Assembly (NCBI GenBank): GCA_964446585.1
Contig: CAYUPI010000031.1
Span: 3,461 to 67,460 of the forward strand
Length of the DNA stretch: 64,000 nt
Direction of reading: 5' to 3'
From: CAYUPI01 sp964446585
Lineage (GTDB): Bacteria; Verrucomicrobiota; Verrucomicrobiia; Limisphaerales; UBA8199
Position 1 is the first letter of the stretch. Every line of letters starts with the position of its first letter. Positions 14,520-22,435 of the stretch are shown piece by piece. Under the pieces are notes generated by a model. It worked only from the letters and a program-made list of their open reading frames with translations, made no database searches and was not told the origin of the DNA. The position numbers were made by a program, and so were the translations under genes.

Positions 14520-14786
14520 ATGAACGACAAATTCGATGAACTGGCCAAGGGCCTGGCCCAATCCGTCACGCGCCGCGGGGCACTGAAGAGATTCGGCCTC
14601 GGCCTCGCGGGTTTCGTGCTGGCCGCCTTGGGGGTTACCCCGCGAGCGCAAGCGAAGGAATTCTCGTGCGGCTGCGGTTCGCTTTTCTACGGCTGCGCCA
14701 AGCACTATCCGGACGCTTTTGGCACTTGCCTTTATTATTGCAACGACAAATGTGCAGGCAAAGCCGGTCACAAAGGAGGGATCTGA
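14520..14786 (+). CDS. Tat-leader cysteine-rich small peptide 9
   Basis: 88 residues. Leader MNDKFDELAKGLAQ, TRRGALKRF, cleavage near AQA. The core has C-x-C-x6-C-x10-C-x3-C-x3-C (FYGC and CLYYCNDKC), then the tail AGKAGHKGGI. Same six-cysteine type as peptides 1, 6 and 8. It lies 51 bases after the HAF protein and starts after AAACGAAAGGAAAATT. It is the last recognisable member in the window. Confidence 0.8.
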   Translation: MNDKFDELAKGLAQSVTRRGALKRFGLGLAGFVLAALGVTPRAQAKEFSCGCGSLFYGCAKHYPDAFGTCLYYCNDKCAGKAGHKGGI

Positions 14787-14909
14787 AAGGCGGCGACGCC
14801 ACAACTTCACTGGCTCGTGCGCTGCTTCTTGGTGCAGAAACAACAACAAGCAGCCCAAAGCAAAAGGACCGTAATTAACTCCCCAACCAGTCATCAATCA
14901 TCACGTAGG

Positions 14910-15392
14910 TTAGCGTTTGAGCGCCTCGTGTTTTTCCTTCAGCGGCACGAAATTCCCTTCTTCGCAACAGGTTACAAAACTCTCTGTCACCGATTTCAGC
15001 TCCTCCCAGCGTGCGCGGATCTGCTCGGATTCCTTTTTCGTGATCTGATTATCAGCGGCAGCGGTGGCAATGACCGCCAGCAGATCGGCGAATTCCTGCA
15101 CAATTTCATTAGTAGCGGGAATCAAAAACGACGGGTGAGGCTTGTTCACCTTGGGGTTGAGAATGAAGAAACCTCCTACCCGTTGGCAGATCCATTGTAC
15201 TAATCTCCGATCCTGGGTGCAGTGGAGCAATGCATCCAGTCGGTCCAGAGGATTGGTGCTTCCGCTGCCGGCAGCGGCGTCCGGCGGCTCGGCCCACTTA
15301 TAAATCATCGAGAGGGACAGACCAAGCTCTGCCGCCACCTTCTTGGGACTGCACTGCTGGAAGACTTCACGCAGGATCTCATGTGAATGCAT
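14910..15392 (-). CDS. Phage CII-like helix-turn-helix regulator
   Basis: 160 residues starting at ATG 15390-15392. The N-terminal 35 residues form a likely helix-turn-helix (SPKKVAAELGLSLSMIYKWA). NPLDRLDALL and QWICQRVGGFFILNP follow, a pattern I associate with phage regulatory CII-like proteins found on bacterial chromosomes. The C-terminal half is helical (EIVQEFADLLAVIATAAADN). It probably binds DNA, with unknown targets. It faces the end of the leader-peptide run, with 123 bases between them. No phage genes are nearby. Confidence 0.72.
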   Translation of the reverse strand: MHSHEILREVFQQCSPKKVAAELGLSLSMIYKWAEPPDAAAGSGSTNPLDRLDALLHCTQDRRLVQWICQRVGGFFILNPKVNKPHPSFLIPATNEIVQEFADLLAVIATAAADNQITKKESEQIRARWEELKSVTESFVTCCEEGNFVPLKEKHEALKR

Positions 15393-15651
15393 GCGGCCAC
15401 ATTGGAAAAGCAGCCGTGCCTTGGCAAGACGGAACAGGACAGCCTGGTTCTAACCAAGTGTTACGATAAGACCAGCAGGCTGCCGAAAAGGTAGCCGCCA
15501 GGTAACGAGGCGGATCTCCAGGAAAGTCTGAGTGCCGCTTCCGCCTCGTTATCGGCGGCTGCACGTTGCGCCCGCTTTTTCAACGGGCAGCTGGTCCGGG
15601 AGCCGGCACTTCCTGCTGCGAGTTTGAGAATCTGCTCGGCTGGCATCGATT

Positions 15652-15942
15652 ATGCCTATTCAAGAAATTGAGAAAATGAAACCGATCCACTATCTCAGAG
15701 GCTTGCCAGTCGGCTCAGCGGTGCGGATTGCTTTCCAACTCGACGCCGCGCGGGCCGATTGCAGCAAGGTGGCTCAACGACTACTCAGCCAGGAGCCGGT
15801 CAATGAGGAGGAATTGGAGGATTGCGCCCGCCTGGACGAGGTCCTGGCCCGAGTGCACAGGATCCTGCGAGCAACGGTGCGCAGCATCATGCTCTCCCGG
15901 CTCAAACGCCGCCGACACGTGCGACCGCGGGGCAGGGGATAG
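15652..15942 (+). CDS. Small hypothetical protein
   Basis: 96 residues from ATG 15652. Mostly helical and charged (VNEEELEDCARLDEVLARVH), with a strongly basic tail (SRLKRRRHVRPRGRG). I do not recognise a family. It lies 259 bases after the start of the CII-like gene on the other strand and 6 bases before the end of leuD, which is convergent. No clear Shine-Dalgarno sequence is seen. It could be a chance open frame, but its length and composition make it a fair candidate. Confidence 0.4.
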   Translation: MPIQEIEKMKPIHYLRGLPVGSAVRIAFQLDAARADCSKVAQRLLSQEPVNEEELEDCARLDEVLARVHRILRATVRSIMLSRLKRRRHVRPRGRG

Positions 15943-15948
15943 GGCGAG

Positions 15949-16497
15949 CTACTTTGGGATCATTCCGGTCTGGCGCGCGTAGTTAAAAATGCCGCCCGCG
16001 TCCACCACCGGGCGCACGTCGCCCAACGGTTTAAAGTGAAACGCTTTTCCGCTTTTCTGGACCACGACTGTGCCCGCGTCCAGGTCGACAGTTACGACGT
16101 CACCGGTCCGCAGCGCGGTGCAGACTCGTTCCAAACATTCGCAGGGATATAATTCTCCGGTCGCGACACAATTCCGGAAAAAAATGCGGGCGAAGCTTTC
16201 AGCCAGCACGACTTTGCAACCCGCCGAGCCCAGGGCGATCGGCGCGTGCTCGCGGGAACTACCGCAGCCGAAGTTGCGGCCGGCTACGACCACCGGGTAC
16301 TCGCTGTCCAATCGGCCCTCTTTAACAAACCGCTGCGCGTACAGCGATTCCGGCAAACCGCACAGGGCGTAAGAACCAAGCTTTTCGTACTCTTCGGGTA
16401 TGGTCGGCACCAGGTTCAGGTACTGGGCCGGGATGATTTGGTCGGTGTCGATGTTATCCTGGACAACATAGACAGGTCCGCTGAACACTGATTTCAT
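15949..16497 (-). CDS. leuD: 3-isopropylmalate dehydratase small subunit
   Basis: 182 residues from ATG 16495-16497; a TTG further upstream would only add an unlikely N-terminus. It carries the aconitase swivel-domain signature: DNIDTDQIIPAQYL near the start and GRNFGCGSSREHAP in the middle, then NCVATGELYP. With LeuC it isomerises 2-isopropylmalate to 3-isopropylmalate in leucine biosynthesis in the cytoplasm. No leuC or other leu gene is seen in the window. Length is close to the short archaeal-type LeuD/HacB subunits. Confidence 0.9.
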   Translation of the reverse strand: MKSVFSGPVYVVQDNIDTDQIIPAQYLNLVPTIPEEYEKLGSYALCGLPESLYAQRFVKEGRLDSEYPVVVAGRNFGCGSSREHAPIALGSAGCKVVLAESFARIFFRNCVATGELYPCECLERVCTALRTGDVVTVDLDAGTVVVQKSGKAFHFKPLGDVRPVVDAGGIFNYARQTGMIPK

Positions 16498-16674
16498 ACG
16501 AGGGGAGTGTCGCGCAGCGTGCACATTTTTCAATCACATTCCCATTTCCAGCTTAACGGGTCACTGGAGGTGTAGGGCCAGAATAACCTTGCCAATCCTA
16601 GGCCAAACGACTATAAGAAGCCGACCCTGAACCCTGGCTTAGTCAGCACAGAATCGGTCTGACAGGAATCCTAT

Positions 16675-19600
16675 ATGAACAACGCGACGTGTCGGCACTC
16701 AGGCCGCATTTGCATTTTCTTACGACTCGGAACGGTCTCTAAAGCAGGCTTCGTAGCTCTCGTCCTGCTCGGGCTGGGAGCCACTCAAGCGACGGCTGCA
16801 GCCGGAGAGTCCCCAAGCTGTGTGCTGGTGGAAAAGGAAGGGAAAGTCGAATTTGCCCGGAAAGGCACAACGGCCTGGAGTGCGGCGCAGCTCAACGAGA
16901 AACTGCAACCTGGCGACCGTCTGCGGACCGGCTCCCGCAGCCGCGCCGCCTTGCGCTGGTCGGAATTGAGCGTGGTCCGGGTCGGCGAATTGACCAGCGT
17001 GGAAATCCAGCCACCGGCCAAATCCGGCGATAAGCCGCAACTCGACCTTCGCTCCGGCACAACTTATTTCTTCAGCCGCGAGAAGCCCACCGAAGTCCAA
17101 TTCCGAACGCCGGTAGCCTCCGGGGCCATTCGCGGAACGGAATTCAATCTCGAAGTGGCTGAGGATGGCCGCACCGTCCTGTCACTGCTCGATGGCAATG
17201 TGGATTTATCGAACGAACAGGGCGCCGCCAGCCTGAGCAGCGGCCAGCAGGGAACAGTCGAGCCTGGCAGCGCGCCCAAGAAGACCGCGCTTCTGAACGC
17301 AGTCAATGTGATCCAATGGGCATTGTATTACCCGGCCGTGATCGATCCGGACGAACTCGGAATGAAAGATCAGGAAAAAGAAAGCTTCCGCGCCTCGCTT
17401 GATGCCTATCGAAATGGAGATCTGCTGGGCGCCTTGAGCGGTTTTCCTGAAAATGCCACGTTGGCTACGGAACCCGCGCACCTGCTTCACGCCGCCATGC
17501 TGTTGGCGGCCGGAAAAGTGCAAGAGACTGAGAACGAACTGAAAAATGCCCAGGCCGGCTCTCCTTCAGCGGCCGCCCTGCGCGAGGTGATTGCGGCCGT
17601 GAAGCATCAAACCGTCAGCCCGCTGCCGGCACCGACAACAGCCAGCGGGTGGCTGGCGCGTTCCTATTACCTCCAATCTCGCGGCCAACTGACTGAAGCG
17701 CTGGACGCGGCCCGCCAAGCCGCGGCGAAAGCACCACGCTTCGGCGCCGCCCAGGTGCGCCTCGCCGAGCTCGAGTTCAGTTTTGGGCATACGGATGCAG
17801 CGCTTGTGGCGTTGAACCAAGGAATAGCGCTCTCACCGCGAAACGCGGAAGGGCTGGCCCTCAAAGGATTCCTGCACAGCGCGAGGAATGAATTTTCTGA
17901 GGCCCTCACCTTTTTCGACCAGGCCATCGCCGCCGATGGAGCGCTGGCAAACGCCTGGCTCGGACGCGGTTTGGTCCAGATTCGCAAAGGCCGTCATCAC
18001 GAAGGCCTCGCTGATCTGCAGGTTGCGGCGACGCTTGAACCACAACGCGCCGTGCTCCGGAGTTACCTGGGAAAAGCTTTCAGCGACAGTTACGATATAC
18101 CTCACGCGCGCAAGGAGCTGCAGATGGCGCAGACCCTGGATCCCAACGATCCCACGAGCTGGCTATATCTCGCGCTGCTTGACGAGCAGGGTAATCGCAT
18201 CAATGAAGCGGTGGAGGACCTGGAAAAATCCAAAGATCTCAATGAAAACCGCAGCCTGTTCCGGTCGCGCCTGCTGCTGGACCAGGACCAGGCCGTGAGG
18301 GGCGCAAATCTCGCCGCGATTTATCGCGACGACGGCATGCGCGACCGCAGCGCGCTCGAAGCCGCTCGCGCAGTGAACCTCGACTACGGCAATTACTCAG
18401 CCCACCTTTTTCTGGCGAACAGCTACGACGCCCTGCGCGACCCCAAACAAATCAACCTGCGCTATGAAACGCCCTGGTTCAGCGAATTGCTCCTGGCCAA
18501 TCTGCTCATGCCGGTCAATGGCGGGAACTTGTCTCAGAATGTCTCGCAGCAGGAATACTCAAAGCTGTTCGCCAACGACGGCCTCGGAATATTTTCCAGC
18601 ACCGAATACTCCAGCAGGGGTGATTGGGTGGAAAACGCGTCGCAATACGGAGTGTTCGGAAATTCGAGCTACTCGGTCGACGCCTTCTACCGGACCCAGA
18701 ATGGCTTCCGGTCGAATAATGACCTGGAACAGACCGCCGTGGCAGGGCGCTTCAAGCAGCAACTGACCGACAAGGACAGCGTCTTTCTCCAGATTGGCTA
18801 TTTTAGAGCCGAATCGGGGGATGTTGTTCAATATTACGACCAGAATAGCCACAGCCCGACCTTCCGGGCCAAGGAAACCCAGGAGCCGAATTTGCTCGTG
18901 GGCTACCACCGTGAATGGTCGCCCGGGAACCACACCCTGTTCCTCTTCAGCCGCTTTGACGATACCCTGAAGATTAACGACTCCAACTCCGCGCCGCTCA
19001 CCCGGACCATGGCCATGTTCGCCGGCGGCCCGACTCTCGACAGCGCCGGCTTTCTTAGCGGCTTCGCGCTGGGCTATCAAAGCGATCTCGAGGCCTACTC
19101 GACTGAGTTGCAGCAGATTTGGCAATCCCATGACAACACCGTCATTGCCGGTGGCCGCTATCAGTTCGCTTGGGCCGACACCACCAGCGTGCTGCACCGG
19201 CCTCCGCCGACTCCGTTTTCTCAGGACATCCAGGTTCCCCAGGATGTCAGCGTTGACCTCGATCGCCTCAGTTTCTACGCCTACGATCACTGGCAGATTC
19301 TGGATTCCTTGCGGCTCAGCGCCGGAGTTGAATACGACCGCCTTCATTATCCTCGCAACATTGACACTGCTCCCATTACGGGCGACGAGACTACCAGTGA
19401 GCAGGTCTCCCCCAAGGCCGGTATCCTTTGGTCGCCGTGCAAGGACACTCACCTTCGCTTCGCCTATACCCGTTCGCTCGGCGGCGTCTTTTTTGACCAA
19501 AGCGTTCGGCTCGAGCCCGTGCAGATCGAAGGCTTCACGACTGCTTTCCGCAACCTGATTCCCGATGGCGGCCTGGTGCCCGGCACGCGCTTCGAGACCT

Positions 19601-20226
19601 TTGGAGTCGGCATCGATCATCGCATCGAAAAGACCGGCACTTACCTCCAGGTTCAAGGGGAGCTCCTGAATTCGGATGGGACTCGCACGGTCGGCCTGCT
19701 GACCAATGATGTTTCGAGCGCCTCGCCTCTAGCGCCCACCAACCCTTCGGGGACACCTCAAGTGCTTGACTTCACCGAAAAATCCTTGCTGGTTTCCGCC
19801 AACCAACTTCTCGGAAAGGAATGGGCCTTTGGCGTCAGCTACAAAATAACTCAGGCCGACCTGGTGTCTCGCTTTTCACAAATCCCGAGCTCGGCCTTTC
19901 TGCTGCAGAATCCGAACCAGGATGTGACCTCATTCCTCCACCAGGTGAATCTGTACGCGATCTACCAATGCGCGTGCGGCTTCTTTGCGAGCTTCGACGC
20001 TCTCTGGTCACAGCAGTCTAACCAGGGCTACTCGCCAGACATCCCCGGCGACGATTTCTGGCAGTTCAATGTTTTCGCCGGCTACCGCTTCCTCCAGCGC
20101 CGCGCCGAAGCGCGCCTCGGCGTGCTCAACTTGACCGATCGCGACTACAAGCTCAACCCGCTCACCTTGTACAACGAACTCCCGCGTGAGCGCATGTTGA
20201 CTGTCAGCTTCAAGTTCAATTTCTAG
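16675..20226 (+). CDS. FecR-domain, TPR and outer-membrane beta-barrel protein
   Basis: 1183 residues. A signal-like hydrophobic segment (FVALVLLGLGATQATAAA) precedes a FecR-like domain (about 50-200: GDRLRTGSRSRAALRWS, GAIRGTEFNLEV, LLDGNVDLSN). TPR-like helices follow (about 230-600; for example AQVRLAELEFSFGHTDAAL). The last 550 or so residues look like an outer-membrane barrel: alternating aromatic strands, a TonB-receptor-like segment and the terminal SFKFNF ending in phenylalanine. It starts at ATG 16675 and is followed 43 bases later by the CHASE2 cyclase, a pairing I know from other bacteria. It may sense or bind something at the cell surface and feed the cyclase; this is inference. 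Confidence 0.8.
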   Translation: MNNATCRHSGRICIFLRLGTVSKAGFVALVLLGLGATQATAAAGESPSCVLVEKEGKVEFARKGTTAWSAAQLNEKLQPGDRLRTGSRSRAALRWSELSVVRVGELTSVEIQPPAKSGDKPQLDLRSGTTYFFSREKPTEVQFRTPVASGAIRGTEFNLEVAEDGRTVLSLLDGNVDLSNEQGAASLSSGQQGTVEPGSAPKKTALLNAVNVIQWALYYPAVIDPDELGMKDQEKESFRASLDAYRNGDLLGALSGFPENATLATEPAHLLHAAMLLAAGKVQETENELKNAQAGSPSAAALREVIAAVKHQTVSPLPAPTTASGWLARSYYLQSRGQLTEALDAARQAAAKAPRFGAAQVRLAELEFSFGHTDAALVALNQGIALSPRNAEGLALKGFLHSARNEFSEALTFFDQAIAADGALANAWLGRGLVQIRKGRHHEGLADLQVAATLEPQRAVLRSYLGKAFSDSYDIPHARKELQMAQTLDPNDPTSWLYLALLDEQGNRINEAVEDLEKSKDLNENRSLFRSRLLLDQDQAVRGANLAAIYRDDGMRDRSALEAARAVNLDYGNYSAHLFLANSYDALRDPKQINLRYETPWFSELLLANLLMPVNGGNLSQNVSQQEYSKLFANDGLGIFSSTEYSSRGDWVENASQYGVFGNSSYSVDAFYRTQNGFRSNNDLEQTAVAGRFKQQLTDKDSVFLQIGYFRAESGDVVQYYDQNSHSPTFRAKETQEPNLLVGYHREWSPGNHTLFLFSRFDDTLKINDSNSAPLTRTMAMFAGGPTLDSAGFLSGFALGYQSDLEAYSTELQQIWQSHDNTVIAGGRYQFAWADTTSVLHRPPPTPFSQDIQVPQDVSVDLDRLSFYAYDHWQILDSLRLSAGVEYDRLHYPRNIDTAPITGDETTSEQVSPKAGILWSPCKDTHLRFAYTRSLGGVFFDQSVRLEPVQIEGFTTAFRNLIPDGGLVPGTRFETFGVGIDHRIEKTGTYLQVQGELLNSDGTRTVGLLTNDVSSASPLAPTNPSGTPQVLDFTEKSLLVSANQLLGKEWAFGVSYKITQADLVSRFSQIPSSAFLLQNPNQDVTSFLHQVNLYAIYQCACGFFASFDALWSQQSNQGYSPDIPGDDFWQFNVFAGYRFLQRRAEARLGVLNLTDRDYKLNPLTLYNELPRERMLTVSFKFNF

Positions 20227-20269
20227 TCACAAGTCCGGCTCTTCGCTACTATGCGTATGGATCGCCACC

Positions 20270-22288
20270 ATGCGCTTCCACATTAAACTGACTCGCGCCC
20301 ATTGGGCTGCCGCTGCCGGCGCGCTGCTGGCCGCCGCGTGCGGGCTGCTGCTGCACGAATTCAAACTCGGCACCGGGCTGGAGCATGCAAGTTACGACTT
20401 GCTGACTGTTTCGCGAGGCGATGTCGCGATCCAGGAGGCCGTCGTCGTCTATATGGACGAGGAGTCCCACAGACGGCTCGGGCAGTCCTGGCTGTCAGGG
20501 TGGGACCGCGCGCTGCACGCCCGGTTGATCAATCGACTCACAGCAGCCGGCGCCCGGGCGATTGTTTTCGACGTCGTGTTTAGCGATCCCAACCCTGCCA
20601 GGGCCGCGGCTGACGAGGAGCTGGCGAACGCTATAAAAGACAGCGGGCGCGTCATCCTGGCCGCGGATTATGTCCGCGCCGATGCAGACGCGAACCGGAT
20701 TGACCCGCCATTCGATTTGGTGCGCGACGCCGCCGCTGGCATGGGCTCCGATGAGTTGCTGGCCGACGCGGATCTGGTCGTGCGCCAGCTCACGCCTCGT
20801 GGCGAAAGTCCGATTTCGTCGCTCGCCTGGGTCGCCGCCGGAATCTGCGGCGCTCCAGTCACAAAGCAGGAAAACCTGGAGGATGTTCAACGGTGGATGA
20901 ACTATTACGGTCCCGCGGTATTCATACCCTGGACGAACTACTTCAAAGCATTGGACTCTGCTTTGGCGCCGGATGATTTTTTTCACAACAAAGTCGTATT
21001 CGTCGGATCCAAAACATTTACGAAATTCGCGGGGGAGCGGAAGGACGAATACCGCACTCCTTTCGGGTTCTGGCTATCGAAAACCATGGTGCGCCAACAA
21101 GAGGGGCTTTTCAGCCCGGGAGTCGAGGTCCAGGCGACCGCTTTGCTCAACTTGTTGCGTGGCGATTGGCTGAGACGGCTCCCCCACAGGGTCGAGCTGC
21201 TCATGGTTCTTGGTCTTGGATTGGCCTTCGGTTACGGCCTGGTCCGGTTGCGTCCAGTGGGAGCTACTGTGGCATCGCTCGCCGGATTGCTCGTGGTCGC
21301 GGTTGCTTCCTATTTGATGTTCCGCAAAGGGTTGATCTGGTTTCCATGGTTGATTGTGGTTGTGCAGATCGCGGTAGCCCTCTCGTGGTCGATCCTTTTC
21401 AACTCGGTCCAGCTTTATGTTGAAAAGCGCCTGTATGAGCAAACGTTGCGCCTTTATCTGCCGCCCGCGCTCGTCAAGAAATTCGCAAAGTCTCGCGAAC
21501 TGCTGAAACCGGGTGCCCAAAAACAACTGCTGACTCTGTTCTTCAGCGACATAGCAAGTTTTACGACGCTGTCCGAAGGCATGGACTCAGACGAACTGGC
21601 CACGACGATGAACCTTTACTTCGAAACCGCGGTAGCCAAATGCATCCACAAGTCCGAAGGGACCGTCGCGAAATATATCGGGGACGCCATCTTTGCATTT
21701 TGGAATGCGCCCGATCCCCAGGCCGACCATGCGGTGCGTGCATGCGAGGCGGCGTTGCTGCTGCGCGCGCAGGCGGGGGAAAAGTTCAACGGCCGCATTC
21801 TTCCGACGCGCATCGGGCTTCACACCGGCGTGGCCAATGTCGGCAACTTCGGGAGCGAACAGCGCGTCGATTACACGGCCCTGGGCGAGAGCGTGAACCT
21901 GGCATCACGCCTGGAGGGATTGAATAAGCATCTCGGCACGCATTGCGTCATCAGCGGCGAAACCAAAAAGGGGCTGGGCGACCGCCTCGTCACTCGCTCG
22001 CTGGGCAAGTTCCAATTAAAGGGCTTCGAGGGCCTGGTCGAAGTGCACGAACTCATCGGCTTTCCCGACGAAGCCGAACCCACGCGTCCCTGGCGCGAAG
22101 CATTTGCCGAGGCGCTGAACAACTACGAACAACGCAACCTCGAGTTTGCCCAGATGGGGTTCCAGCAGGTCCTGGAACTCAAGCCCGACGACGGCCCTTC
22201 CAAATTCTATTTGGAGCGGATCGAGGATCTCTCGCACCAGCAGCTCCCGGATAATTGGGTGACGCATACGATCTTGAAGGAAAAGTAG
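20270..22288 (+). CDS. CHASE2-domain class III adenylate cyclase
   Basis: 672 residues. An N-terminal transmembrane helix (about 10-28) is followed by a CHASE2 sensor domain (about 30-300, with IVFDVVFSDPNP), three transmembrane helices (about 307-385), and a class III cyclase domain. The metal-binding aspartates are present in FSDIASFT (D427) and GDAIFAFW (D472). The lysine before the second (TVAKYIGD) and VNLASRLEG (transition-state Asn/Arg) also fit an active adenylate cyclase. The sensor domain should lie outside the inner membrane. Likely co-transcribed with the FecR-TPR gene. A short remnant of a similar C-terminal tail occurs at 27225-27310. Confidence 0.9.
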   Translation: MRFHIKLTRAHWAAAAGALLAAACGLLLHEFKLGTGLEHASYDLLTVSRGDVAIQEAVVVYMDEESHRRLGQSWLSGWDRALHARLINRLTAAGARAIVFDVVFSDPNPARAAADEELANAIKDSGRVILAADYVRADADANRIDPPFDLVRDAAAGMGSDELLADADLVVRQLTPRGESPISSLAWVAAGICGAPVTKQENLEDVQRWMNYYGPAVFIPWTNYFKALDSALAPDDFFHNKVVFVGSKTFTKFAGERKDEYRTPFGFWLSKTMVRQQEGLFSPGVEVQATALLNLLRGDWLRRLPHRVELLMVLGLGLAFGYGLVRLRPVGATVASLAGLLVVAVASYLMFRKGLIWFPWLIVVVQIAVALSWSILFNSVQLYVEKRLYEQTLRLYLPPALVKKFAKSRELLKPGAQKQLLTLFFSDIASFTTLSEGMDSDELATTMNLYFETAVAKCIHKSEGTVAKYIGDAIFAFWNAPDPQADHAVRACEAALLLRAQAGEKFNGRILPTRIGLHTGVANVGNFGSEQRVDYTALGESVNLASRLEGLNKHLGTHCVISGETKKGLGDRLVTRSLGKFQLKGFEGLVEVHELIGFPDEAEPTRPWREAFAEALNNYEQRNLEFAQMGFQQVLELKPDDGPSKFYLERIEDLSHQQLPDNWVTHTILKEK

Positions 22289-22295
22289 GGCAAAG

Positions 22296-22428
22296 CTCCA
22301 AAAACCAAATTCCAAATCCCAAACAAATCCCAAAAACCAACTTCCAGAATCACTTAAGGGCAGTCTCGAATTTGGAATTTGACAATTGGAGTTTGTTTGG
22401 GATTTGGATTTTGGTGTTTGGGATTTAT
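22296..22428. repeat. CAAATTCC / GGAATTTG intergenic inverted repeat
   Basis: The left arm is a run of CCAAATTCCAAATCCCAAAC-like units and the right arm its inverse (GAATTTGGAATTTG, GTTTGGGATTTGG). It sits between two convergent genes and could act as a two-way terminator. The same style recurs at 27318, 34500, 52920, 60655 and 62778. Confidence 0.6.
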
Positions 22429-22435
22429 CCCCTGT

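Noticed and set aside
3340..14640. The repeated 5' regions as a CRISPR-like repeat array
   Set aside because: The repeats are 100 or more bases, coding, unevenly spaced, and lack spacers of uniform size; no cas genes are present.
3357..14786. The small cysteine-rich genes as RiPP (lanthipeptide-like) precursors
   Set aside because: The leaders carry a twin-arginine motif and hydrophobic export segment, and no modifying enzyme (LanM, radical SAM, YcaO) or peptidase-transporter lies in the window.
18559..19656. 365-codon open frame on the minus strand opposite the FecR-TPR-barrel gene
   Set aside because: It lies entirely inside the supported gene and its translation has no recognisable domain.
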